Assembly (NCBI GenBank): GCA_041749015.1 | Contig: JBGTCD010000143.1 | Span: forward strand, 1 to 13,578 | DNA from: JBGTCD01 sp041749015 | GTDB taxonomy: Bacteria; Bacteroidota; Bacteroidia; Cytophagales; Cyclobacteriaceae | Length of the DNA: 13,578 nt | Reading direction: 5' to 3' | Part shown: piece after piece, positions 1 through 6,493 of the stretch | Position numbering within the stretch: the stretch's first letter is position 1 | How the letters are laid out: each line of letters starts with the position of its first letter | Translations under genes and position numbers: made by a program | The notes under the pieces: model-generated | The model's database searches: none | Seen by the model: the letters and a program-made list of their open reading frames with translations, nothing else | Told to the model about the DNA's origin: nothing

Positions 1-411
1 CACCTTGCTATCCGGCTGGTAGGCAATGGACCAAATTGTAAAACTTGTTCCGGTGCCCGGGTTGAAACTTGCATCCAAAGTGCCATCGGCATTCAGCCGG
101 GCAATATAATTTCTTGCCGTGCAGTTGTAGCTGGTAAAGACTCCCCCGATCAGCACCTTGCCATCCGGCTGGTAGGCAAGAGACCAAATTGTACCATCTG
201 CTCCCATGCCTGGGTTGAAACTTGCATCCAAAGTGCCATCGGCATTCAGACGGGCAATATGATTTCTTGCAGTACCGTTGTAGGTGGTAAAGCCTCCTCC
301 GATCAGCACTTTGCCATCAGGTTGGATGGCTACTGTATGTATTGCCCCATTTGCGCCATCTCCAAGCCCAAATCCTACATCGGTCGGGTTGAAGGAGGTG
401 TCGAGGGTGCT
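1..411 (-). repeat. 153-nt tandem repeats encoding delta-60 units
   Basis: The block at 1-153 recurs at 154-306 with about 20 differences, and a more diverged copy begins at 307. The period is 153 nt, exactly 51 codons. A 38-base stretch covering the SFNPG/LNADGTLD coding part is identical in the first two copies. Such closeness at the DNA level suggests recent unit duplication or gene conversion within the gene. Confidence 0.85.
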
Positions 412-546
412 GGGTTGGGCATGTGAAGGCGTAGTAAAAACAAAAGCTACAATAATTACTAAAAACTTAGCCAATAATTTGAATAAATGTACTATTGGAT
501 AAGTGTCACAATTTATTCGACCGGGAAATTCAAACTTATACTGCAT
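1..546 (-). CDS. Secreted delta-60 repeat protein, N-terminal part (runs off window)
   Basis: The frame stays open for 182 codons to the window edge, so the C-terminus is missing. Residues 23-43 form a hydrophobic signal segment ending SHA, with predicted cleavage before QPSTLDTSFNP. The mature part is built from repeats of about 51 residues carrying the delta-60 signature: QPDGKVLIGG, then FTSYN-TARN-IARLNADGTLD-SFNPG. Proteins of this family are usually large beta-propeller-like secreted or surface proteins; in Bacteroidota they often end in a type IX secretion sorting domain, which would lie outside the window. I chose the ATG at 546, the only ATG upstream of the signal segment; it gives an unusually long n-region of about 22 residues. 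A TTG at 474 (MAKFLVIIVAF...) would give a more standard signal peptide. The function is not known beyond a secreted or surface location. Family assignment is firm; the start is uncertain. Confidence 0.85.
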   Translation of the reverse strand, partial: MQYKFEFPGRINCDTYPIVHLFKLLAKFLVIIVAFVFTTPSHAQPSTLDTSFNPTDVGFGLGDGANGAIHTVAIQPDGKVLIGGGFTTYNGTARNHIARLNADGTLDASFNPGMGADGTIWSLAYQPDGKVLIGGVFTSYNCTARNYIARLNADGTLDASFNPGTGTSFTIWSIAYQPDSKV

Positions 547-1223
547 TAGAAAAAATGTTCTTTAGTAATATTAAACCGAAGTAGGTTCATCAGGAATGCC
601 CCACCTATACCCTTTTTGACGCTGCTTTTCCGTATTTACAGTAGTAGCAGGGTTGCAAACGCCCTCAATTTCCAATGCATTAATTCTATCAATGGTGCAT
701 TATTCCCTGAAACCTAAATTGAAGTGGGTTCATCAAGAAATGCCATTTCTGCCCAGTGTAATATGCTCCTAACTACATTGGCAGGCATATAAGTTTGACC
801 GGCAACATATAGGGTTATTGTAATAAGAAAAAAATTAATTGGCCCATTGGTATGTGTACGGATTTTCTCATCAATTAGGTTCAAATGGGATCAGAAGTTG
901 CCGCTGATTCACAGTCGGTTATTAATTAAATTAGTGCTCCGTAGTCCAACACGGGCAGGTTTTTTACAAGGAATAATAATTACCAATAATCGGCAAATTG
1001 AAGACGATCAGAGGGGTGCCGCCACTCCAGGTAAGATAATAAGATCAGGGTTTGGTAATATTCAAACAGGCTAGACTGCACAAGGGGGATTTAAAATTCG
1101 GCAGCTTAACCTCCTAGGAATAGTTTCCTTTTAATTAGGCAAATCAATTTCGGAGCACAGTAATTTGCACAGTGCTGGTTGCATTTATTTTTCCTTTCCT
1201 AATGAAGGTTTTAGTACCCTTTT
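547..1223. other. Gene-poor spacer with degraded-looking open fragments
   Basis: No convincing complete gene is visible on either strand in these 677 bases. On the minus strand three short frames look somewhat protein-like but lack proper starts: 980-1090 (contains YLEWRHPSDRLQFADYW, then stop), 714-890 (contains VAGQTYMPANVVRSILHWAE and ends FLDEPTSI, stop) and 571-699 (ends GIPDEPTSV, stop). The plus-strand frame at 847-1074 has no recognisable domain. The stretch may hold remnants of decayed genes or of a mobile element; I recognise no family, and frames of this length can arise by chance. Confidence 0.5.
571..744 (-). repeat. Diverged 30-base direct repeat (copies at 571-600 and 714-744)
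   Basis: Read on the minus strand, both copies start GGCATT, contain TGATGAACC-ACTTC and end in a stop codon. Alignment needs one gap and about five substitutions, all transitions. In both copies one reading frame gives DEPTSV or DEPTSI directly before a stop, and both are in the same orientation about 143 bases apart. The repeat may be a duplicated C-terminal coding end, or a short dispersed element; its identity is unknown. Confidence 0.5.
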
Positions 1224-2888
1224 CTAATCCTCTTTCAGTTTCCTTCTAAGAATCTTGCCGACATTGGTTTTGGGAAGTTCCTCCCTGAACTCCACATGTT
1301 TGGGTCTCTTGTAGCCGGTGAGGTTTTCCTTTCCGTATTCCAGGAGTTCTTCCATGGTAAGGCTTGGATCTTTCTTGACCACAAATATCTTAACCGCTTC
1401 GGTAGAATGATCATCAGGCACCCCTACGGCCGCAACCTCCAGTACCTTGGGATGGTCAGCAAAGACATTCTCGATCTCATTGGGATAAACATTGAAACCC
1501 GATACCAGGATCATGTCCTTTTTCCGGTCCACAATTTTGAAGAATCCATCTTCATCCATAAAACCCATATCCCCGGTTTTGAACCACCCGCCTTCCAGGA
1601 AGACCCCGGAATTGTCCTTATTCCAATAACCTTTCATCACCTGGGGCCCGCGGCCGCAGATTTCGCCAATCTCGCCGGGAGGGAGTTGCTTTTTGCCGTC
1701 TTCATCAAAAATAGCCATCTCAGTACTGGACACCGGCAGGCCGATACTACCCCGGCGTTGGGTGCCATCAAGAGGGTTGCAAGACAGCAAAGGGGAGGTT
1801 TCACTCAGACCAAAGCCGTCAGAGAGATCAGTGCCGGTGACTTCTTTCCACCTGTTGGCTACCACATCCTGCACGGCCATACCACCACCTACGGCACCTT
1901 TGAGACTGCTGAAATCCAATTTAGAAAAATCCGGATTGTTCAATAGCCCATTGAATAGAGTATTCACACCAGTGATAAGAGTGTACCGATGTTTGGCCAA
2001 TTCCTTTACAAATCCAGGCATATCCCGGGGATTGGTGATCAGCACGTTTTTACCACCAATGCTCATAAAAAATATCCCGTTTACGGTAAGGGCAAATATA
2101 TGATACAAGGGAATGGCGGTGATCACCACCTCAGGCTTGTTAACGTCACGAATGGGTATGAACCAGTTATGCACCATGGTATTATGGTTCACAATATTAC
2201 TGTGGGTAAGATTGGCACCTTTGGAAACACCTGTAGTACCACCGGTGTACTGTAGAAATGCCGTGTCATCCAGACCGATTTCTACAGGCTTAAATTCAGA
2301 AGGTTTTCGTTTGCTCAGCGCATTTTTGAAAGCAATGGCAGTGGGCAGGTTATACGCTGGCACCATTTTCTTAATATACTTCACCACGAAGTTGACAATC
2401 CCACCTTTAAGGCCACCAAGCATGTCGCCCAGTTTGGTTACTATGATGTGTTCAATTTTAGTTTTACCTTGAATCTTTTCCAGATTGGAGGCAAAATTAG
2501 CCAGGATCACTACGGCCTTGACCTCCGCATCATTAAACTGGTGCTCCATTTCTCTGGCGGTATAAAGGGGATTGGTGTTGACCACAATAAGCCCAGCCCG
2601 CATGGCACCTACCAACACTACCGGGTATTGGAGGAGATTGGGCATTTGGATGGCGATGCGGTCTCCCTTTTTTAGACCAAGATCAATCTGCAGGTAGGCT
2701 GCAAAGGATTTGGACAAATCATCCAATTCGCCATAGGTGATGCCCTTACCCATATTTTCAAATGCCGGTTTATCTCGGTGCTCAGCAAAACTATTTTCCA
2801 ACATGTGAACGACTGATGGGTAGACATCCATTTCAATTTCGGCAGGAACGCCTTGAGGATAATGCTTTAACCAGGGAAATTTGCTCAT
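1224..2888 (-). CDS. fadD: Long-chain fatty acid:CoA ligase FadD
   Basis: This 554-residue ANL-superfamily enzyme activates long-chain fatty acids with ATP and CoA to acyl-CoA (AMP-forming), the entry step of beta-oxidation, and acts at the cytoplasmic face of the membrane. Seen in the sequence: the phosphate-binding loop YTGGTTGVSKGA at about residue 214, the GFGLSETSP adenylate motif (Glu about 363), GGWFKTGD with the ribose-binding Asp at about 440, DRKKDMILVSG (about 454, the FACS signature region), and the C-terminal KTNVGKILRR with the catalytic Lys at about 545. The length and the QYTGGTTGVSKGA-LTH wording match the E. coli FadD type (about 561 residues). The ATG at 2888 fits the family N-terminus. 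The gene is monocistronic here and divergent from the PAP2 gene; the overlapping palindromes at 2920-2947 lie about 31 bases upstream of the start and are the likely control site. A second, different acyl-CoA ligase is encoded at 9780-11579. Confidence 0.95.
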   Translation of the reverse strand: MSKFPWLKHYPQGVPAEIEMDVYPSVVHMLENSFAEHRDKPAFENMGKGITYGELDDLSKSFAAYLQIDLGLKKGDRIAIQMPNLLQYPVVLVGAMRAGLIVVNTNPLYTAREMEHQFNDAEVKAVVILANFASNLEKIQGKTKIEHIIVTKLGDMLGGLKGGIVNFVVKYIKKMVPAYNLPTAIAFKNALSKRKPSEFKPVEIGLDDTAFLQYTGGTTGVSKGANLTHSNIVNHNTMVHNWFIPIRDVNKPEVVITAIPLYHIFALTVNGIFFMSIGGKNVLITNPRDMPGFVKELAKHRYTLITGVNTLFNGLLNNPDFSKLDFSSLKGAVGGGMAVQDVVANRWKEVTGTDLSDGFGLSETSPLLSCNPLDGTQRRGSIGLPVSSTEMAIFDEDGKKQLPPGEIGEICGRGPQVMKGYWNKDNSGVFLEGGWFKTGDMGFMDEDGFFKIVDRKKDMILVSGFNVYPNEIENVFADHPKVLEVAAVGVPDDHSTEAVKIFVVKKDPSLTMEELLEYGKENLTGYKRPKHVEFREELPKTNVGKILRRKLKED

Positions 2889-2919
2889 ATCTATAAATCT
2901 TGGTGAAACTTCAGTTTTG

Positions 2920-2947
2920 TTTCTTAATATTAAGAAATATTTCTTAA
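2920..2947. promoter_or_regulatory. Two overlapping 18-bp palindromes upstream of fadD (probable operator)
   Basis: TTTCTTAATATTAAGAAA (2920-2937) and TTAAGAAATATTTCTTAA (2930-2947) are each perfect 18-bp palindromes and share eight bases, giving three alternating TTCTTAA/TTAAGAA half-sites. On the fadD strand a possible -7 element, TTATTTTG (one mismatch to TAnnTTTG), lies just upstream, so a bound regulator would cover the transcription start. Fatty-acid genes in many bacteria are repressed by TetR- or GntR-type acyl-CoA-responsive regulators; a site for such a protein is inferred, and no matching regulator gene is next to it. Confidence 0.6.
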
Positions 2948-2975
2948 TCCAAAATAAAAATGAGGGGTATTTACA

Positions 2976-2991
2976 TTTTAGGTGCCTAAAA
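2976..2991. promoter_or_regulatory. 16-bp palindrome in the fadD-PAP2 divergent spacer
   Basis: TTTTAGG-TG-CCTAAAA has perfect 7-base arms around a 2-base centre. It lies 13 bases before the PAP2 ATG at 3005 and 28 bases from the fadD palindromes. Its sequence differs from those, so a second regulator or a structural role is possible. No protein can be named. Confidence 0.4.
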
Positions 2992-3004
2992 CATATGAGT
3001 GGAA

Positions 3005-3598
3005 ATGCTTGAATGGCTATTGGAATTAGATAAAAACCTCTTTTTATGGCTGAACGGCCTGCACCATCACTGGGTGGATCTGGTGATGTGGCATGTCTCC
3101 GGTAGATTCGAATGGATCCCCTTGTATTTTATTCTCCTTGGACTGGTCATCAGGGAGTACCGATACCAGACCTGGGTGATCCTTGTAGGAATCCTGCTTG
3201 CAATAGTGGCAGCTGATTTTATTACTTCCGGCATCATGAAACCTTATTTTGAGCGGTTTAGGCCCTCCCACGATCCGGACCTTGCAGGGATGGTACGCAT
3301 CCTCAATGGCAAGACTGGGGGGCTTTATGGGTTTGCATCCTCACATGCCGCGAATACCTTTGCCCTGGCCACATTTTTCTGGATGGTTTTTGGTAAAAAA
3401 TTCCGTACCATCAAATGGCTCTTCGTATGGGCTCTGGTGGTCAGCTATTCCAGGATATACCTTGGGCTACATTATCCGGGTGATATTTTTGTTGGGGCTT
3501 TGGTTGGGATAGGAACAGGATGGTTAAGTTACGCTATCGCAATAAATGCCGGCAAGCGGGTTTATGGAGAAAACTTCAGGCATCTTACCTACTCCTGA
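3005..3598 (+). CDS. PAP2-family membrane phosphatase
   Basis: This is an integral membrane phosphatase of the PAP2 superfamily, which dephosphorylates lipid phosphates such as phosphatidic acid, phosphatidylglycerophosphate or undecaprenyl pyrophosphate. All three catalytic motifs are visible: K-x6-RP (KPYFERFRP, about residues 79-87), the SSHA form of the PSGH motif (about 112-115, His 114) and SR-x5-H-x3-D (SRIYLGLHYPGD, about 149-160, with His 156 and Asp 160). Five or six hydrophobic helices fit the family, as does the length of about 197 residues. I prefer the ATG at 3005 (MLEWLLELDKNLF), which matches the usual start of Bacteroidota homologues; a GTG at 2999 would add two residues. It is divergent from fadD and convergent with the lipoprotein gene. 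The substrate cannot be read from the sequence; undecaprenyl pyrophosphate recycling is one candidate. Confidence 0.9.
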   Translation: MLEWLLELDKNLFLWLNGLHHHWVDLVMWHVSGRFEWIPLYFILLGLVIREYRYQTWVILVGILLAIVAADFITSGIMKPYFERFRPSHDPDLAGMVRILNGKTGGLYGFASSHAANTFALATFFWMVFGKKFRTIKWLFVWALVVSYSRIYLGLHYPGDIFVGALVGIGTGWLSYAIAINAGKRVYGENFRHLTYS

Positions 3599-3653
3599 TT
3601 TAAATCAACTTCTACAGTAGACTTTACCAGACTCAAAAATTATAAAGATAAAA

Positions 3654-4079
3654 TCACTTATTTTTTAAATCAACTGTGAAGGAATACACTTCAGACCAGT
3701 CTGATTGCCCTCTTTTGACCCGCCAATAATAGGTCTTTCCATGATCTAACCCCATGAACTTTTCCTCTATGCGCCATGAGGTCCCTTCCGGATAATCAGA
3801 CCATGCGGGTGCTTCCATTCCTTCGTATTGGTGAATTTCTACCTGGTACAGTCTGTCACCGGGCACTTCTGTCCATTTGAACATAGGTTTTTCCTCAAAA
3901 ACCGTAGCGTTATTTTCTGGCTCTAATAATTTGGGCGGAATCAACTCTTCTTCAACCATCCCGACATTTTCATCGATACCATCTGGAACCTCCAATGATT
4001 TGGAATCGGTTTGCTCATTCTTCCCGCAGGCTGCAAGCATAAAACTTATCGAAATGATCAAAACTAATGATTTGCTCAT
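3654..4079 (-). CDS. Small lipoprotein with a fibronectin III-like domain
   Basis: The 141-residue product begins MSKSLVLIISISFMLAAC, a lipoprotein signal peptide with lipobox LAAC (Cys 18), so it is probably anchored in the outer or inner membrane. After an acidic linker rich in Glu and Asp, residues from about 48 onward (PPKLLEPENNATVF...FKWTEVPGDRLYQVEIH...GKTYYWRVKRG...WSEVYSFTV) have the pattern of a single Fn3-like beta-sandwich as found in Bacteroidota surface proteins. No catalytic motif is seen; a binding or structural role is inferred. The gene is convergent with the PAP2 gene, with about 55 bases between the stops. An E. coli-like promoter lies upstream (4112-4139). Confidence 0.8.
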   Translation of the reverse strand: MSKSLVLIISISFMLAACGKNEQTDSKSLEVPDGIDENVGMVEEELIPPKLLEPENNATVFEEKPMFKWTEVPGDRLYQVEIHQYEGMEAPAWSDYPEGTSWRIEEKFMGLDHGKTYYWRVKRGQSDWSEVYSFTVDLKNK

Positions 4080-4111
4080 AATTAAGTTGAATTTTGGTTT
4101 GATGAGCCCTT

Positions 4112-4139
4112 ATGATAAAAAATTTAATATAATTGTCAA
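4112..4139 (-). promoter_or_regulatory. Possible promoter of the Fn3 lipoprotein gene
   Basis: On the minus strand TTGACA (4139-4134), a 16-base spacer and TATCAT (4117-4112) resemble a classical sigma-70 promoter, placed 32 bases before the start codon at 4079. The housekeeping sigma factor of Bacteroidota normally prefers TTTG / TAnnTTTG, so the match may be fortuitous in this AT-rich stretch. Confidence 0.35.
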
Positions 4140-4326
4140 GTGTTACACACCAAAAGTATCATTTCGAGTAAAATGTAGACCAACAATAACACAAAACTAT
4201 GAACAGTCTTTTGCTGCAGGATCAGAGTTTAGGTAGTAGTTGTTGATATTTATAAAATGGTTATTAATTAGGGACGGTAAGCTTCCTCCGCCATTATTCA
4301 CTTTTACTCTTATAAAATATTGACGC

Positions 4327-4989
4327 ATGAAATTTAATTCTACCTCAAAATTTTTAATTGTATTACCTGTTCTCTTTTTTTCCTTAGGCAGCTTAAGGGC
4401 TCAAAATAATAATCTTTCTTTCGGAACAAGGGCCATTTTTATTCATACACCGAAAATTTTGCAACCTGATATCGACCCTGGGAGTAATTTCGGCTTTGGA
4501 ATTTTCGGAACATTAACCAGCAATATATGGCCAAGCAAGAATATTCAATTAAGTAGCCAGATTGGAATTGACTTTTCCCCCTCATGTAATGACCCTAATA
4601 ATTGTGACACATGGTGGTACCAATATGGATTTAGATTCAATACTTATTTTGAAACACAAGTTTTTAAAAAATCTAAAAAGTACATCCTGGCTGGTATTGG
4701 TCCTGGTGTTTTTTATGGTAATAAAAATTACAGTGTAAATGAATCCCGTATTAATCACCAATTTGTAGACAGGGAATTCAATCAGCAATATGACGTTTCA
4801 TTCGGTTTTGGAAGCATATTGTCATATTCAAGAAATCAATTGAGGTTCTCTTATGGGTTAGATGGGTATTGGCAGCGTCATATCTACCATATTTCAAATG
4901 ATAATGGGCTATTTATAGATGATTTTATTGAATTCAAGTACCCCATGTTAATCCTTCATCATTTTGCCATAAGCTACGTGATCAATTGA
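4327..4989 (+). CDS. Outer-membrane beta-barrel-like protein, first of a tandem paralogue pair
   Basis: This 220-residue secreted protein has a signal peptide (residues 1-25, ending SLRA before QNNN). The mature part alternates polar and hydrophobic residues, has many aromatic residues and short Gly-rich turns, and resembles a small 8-strand outer-membrane barrel. It shares with the next gene the block IGID-x2-PSC-D-x3-C-x2-WWY, then G-G-x2-V/F-G and RF-YGLD. The two cysteines (about 87 and 93, C-x5-C) are conserved in both and could form a disulfide in the periplasm or on the surface. Its base composition is visibly richer in A+T than fadD or the hydrolase genes. No named family is recognised and the function is unknown. 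It probably forms an operon with the gene 9 bases downstream. Confidence 0.7.
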   Translation: MKFNSTSKFLIVLPVLFFSLGSLRAQNNNLSFGTRAIFIHTPKILQPDIDPGSNFGFGIFGTLTSNIWPSKNIQLSSQIGIDFSPSCNDPNNCDTWWYQYGFRFNTYFETQVFKKSKKYILAGIGPGVFYGNKNYSVNESRINHQFVDREFNQQYDVSFGFGSILSYSRNQLRFSYGLDGYWQRHIYHISNDNGLFIDDFIEFKYPMLILHHFAISYVIN

Positions 4990-4998
4990 TTTTAAGAT

Positions 4999-5601
4999 AT
5001 GTTACAACCCATTAATTTCTTTAAAGCTAACAGACTGATAATGGTCTCCCTTTTTCTATTATTGACGACAAATTTAGCATCCGCACAAGTGCGAAAGCAT
5101 GAAATTCTAATTGGTGTCAGGGGATTTTCTGTTAACTCTCAAAGGTTTGAGCCGGGAATAAATAATGGTTTTGGTTTCTTTGCAGAATATGGCAGAATTA
5201 TTTTCCCCGAGCTTAAAATTTCCTGGCGGACGCAGATAGGAATTGATTATATTCCTTCATGCCAAGATTTTTTGCAGTGCCATTCGTGGTGGTACCGCCA
5301 GCCAATCAGGTTAAGTTCTTATCTGGACATGACAATTTTTGAAAATGAAAAACATGCCTTTTCTTTTGGTTTGGGAGGTAGTGTGGTTTTCGGGGAAAAA
5401 TATTCAAGAATTTTGGTTCCTAGCATTCCGCCTCTGGTAATATTTATCTACGATACTCACCCTGCAACACAATATGGTATGAACTCCATGATATCTTACA
5501 AAAATAAAAACCTTTGTGAAAGATTAAGATTCAGGTACGGATTGGATGCATTTTGGAAAACCCAACTCCATAGCCTTTCGGTCGTTTTCCACTTGAAATA
5601 G
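4999..5601 (+). CDS. Outer-membrane beta-barrel-like protein, second of a tandem paralogue pair
   Basis: The 200-residue product has a signal peptide ending LASA before QVRKHE. The chosen ATG at 4999 supplies the positively charged n-region (FKANR); the internal ATG at 5041 would leave a hydrophobic start without charge. It aligns along its length with the preceding gene product, including GFGFF/GFGIF, IGIDYIPSCQDFLQCHSWWY (Cys 88 and 94, again C-x5-C) and RFRYGLDAFW. It is about 20 residues shorter and ends directly after the last strand-like segment (SLSVVFHLK). The pair probably arose by tandem duplication and then diverged strongly. Role unknown; an outer-membrane location is inferred. 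Confidence 0.7.
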   Translation: MLQPINFFKANRLIMVSLFLLLTTNLASAQVRKHEILIGVRGFSVNSQRFEPGINNGFGFFAEYGRIIFPELKISWRTQIGIDYIPSCQDFLQCHSWWYRQPIRLSSYLDMTIFENEKHAFSFGLGGSVVFGEKYSRILVPSIPPLVIFIYDTHPATQYGMNSMISYKNKNLCERLRFRYGLDAFWKTQLHSLSVVFHLK

Positions 5602-5721
5602 TATTATAAATTATTATTGGAAGTTCTGTAAACAACTCCTCATCAGCTCCAAAACAATGTGATTATTCAACCATATTAGGTCATAGGTAAAATACAGTTG
5701 GCATTAAGCACTCCCTATTTA

Positions 5722-5757
5722 GGTTAGAGTTAAGGTTAAAGTTAAGGTTAAAGTCAA
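5722..5757. repeat. 12-bp tandem repeat, three units
   Basis: Three consecutive units, GGTTAGAGTTAA, GGTTAAAGTTAA and GGTTAAAGTCAA, are followed by a further broken unit starting GGTC. The repeat sits between the converging ends of the barrel gene and ribE. It is probably a slippage-type minisatellite; it shows no hairpin potential. Confidence 0.8.
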
Positions 5758-5783
5758 GGTCGGCCAAAGGCAAAAATTAGCAA

Positions 5784-6383
5784 CTACTTCGGTCGGTACC
5801 CACCTAGCAACATGGCCTGCACGTATTTACCCAGGATGTCGAATTCCAGGTTGACGGTGTTCCCTACCTTAAGTTGATGAAAATTGGTATGCTCCCAGGT
5901 GTATGGAATGATGGCCACCGAAAACCGACCGGGTGCCACATTGAAACAGGTCAGGCTCACCCCATTGATGGTAATGGATCCTTTCTCCACGGTGATATGT
6001 CCCTGATCCGGGTCATATTCAAAATCAATTTCCCAGCTTCCCCCTGTCTCGCGGATACCGGACACTTTGCCGGTCTGGTCGACATGCCCCTGCACGATGT
6101 GGCCATCAAATCTTCCGTTAGCTGGCATGCAACGCTCCAGGTTAATCAGGCTTCCGGGCTTTAGTTTACCGAGGTTAGTTTTTTGCAAAGACTCTGCAAT
6201 GGCCGTGACCCGATATAGGGATTCTTCAAACCCATCTACCGTCAGACATACCCCATTATGGGCCAGACTCTGATCAATTTTTAGTTCCTTTTTTATTGAC
6301 GCTTCAATATAAAAAATAAGGTTGTTCCGATCCGTTTCAATCCGGACTACCCTACCCATGGTTTCAATGATTCCTGTAAACAT
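5784..6383 (-). CDS. ribE: Riboflavin synthase alpha subunit
   Basis: The enzyme converts two molecules of 6,7-dimethyl-8-ribityllumazine to riboflavin and 5-amino-6-ribitylamino-uracil, the last step of riboflavin synthesis, in the cytoplasm; it normally forms a trimer. Seen in the sequence: the invariant start MFTGIIE, and two homologous lumazine-binding halves with HNGVCLTVDGF (about residues 42-52) and INGVSLTCF in the second half, plus GHIVQGHVDQTG between them. The length of 199 residues is normal. The start is fixed by the family N-terminus. It stands alone, with no other rib gene and no FMN riboswitch visible upstream, so regulation is unknown. It converges with the barrel gene and diverges from the lipocalin-like gene. 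Confidence 0.96.
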   Translation of the reverse strand: MFTGIIETMGRVVRIETDRNNLIFYIEASIKKELKIDQSLAHNGVCLTVDGFEESLYRVTAIAESLQKTNLGKLKPGSLINLERCMPANGRFDGHIVQGHVDQTGKVSGIRETGGSWEIDFEYDPDQGHITVEKGSITINGVSLTCFNVAPGRFSVAIIPYTWEHTNFHQLKVGNTVNLEFDILGKYVQAMLLGGYRPK

Positions 6384-6441
6384 ATTTAATCTTCTAATTT
6401 TTTATATCTACGAATATCGGGAGAAAAAATCTAATATGTCT

Positions 6442-6473
6442 TTTGGTTTATATTATAAACTACTTTATATTTG
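6442..6473 (+). promoter_or_regulatory. Bacteroidota-type promoter for the gene at 6494
   Basis: TTTG at 6442-6445 and TATATTTG at 6466-6473 match the -33 (TTTG) and -7 (TAnnTTTG) elements of the Bacteroidota housekeeping promoter, with a 20-base spacer. Transcription would begin near 6480, giving a short leader before the ATG at 6494. This is the best promoter match in the window. Confidence 0.7.
6446..6460. promoter_or_regulatory. Palindrome inside the promoter spacer (possible operator)
   Basis: GTTTATA-T-TATAAAC is a perfect inverted repeat with 7-base arms. It starts directly after the -33 element and ends five bases before the -7 element, the position where a dimeric repressor would block RNA polymerase. 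The protein is unknown, and AT-rich palindromes also occur by chance. Confidence 0.4.
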
Positions 6474-6493
6474 CATAACCAAAATTTAAAATC

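Noticed and set aside
1..306. Possible CRISPR-like array because of regular spacing at the left edge
   Set aside because: The 153-nt units are coding, in frame and translate to delta-60 repeats; there are no short palindromic repeats with unique spacers.
847..1074. Plus-strand frame of 75 codons in the left spacer
   Set aside because: No domain, signal peptide or promoter is seen, and the composition does not resemble the real genes of the window.
1116..1136. Short hairpin AGGAA-TAGT-TTCCT followed by T-rich sequence downstream of fadD
   Set aside because: The stem is only five bases with little G+C and the T-rich side is on the strand opposite to fadD, so it cannot be supported as its terminator.
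1296..1946. Long plus-strand open frame (216 codons) inside fadD
   Set aside because: It lies antisense to a clear fadD with all catalytic motifs and has no recognisable domain; it is a shadow of the codon use of the real gene.
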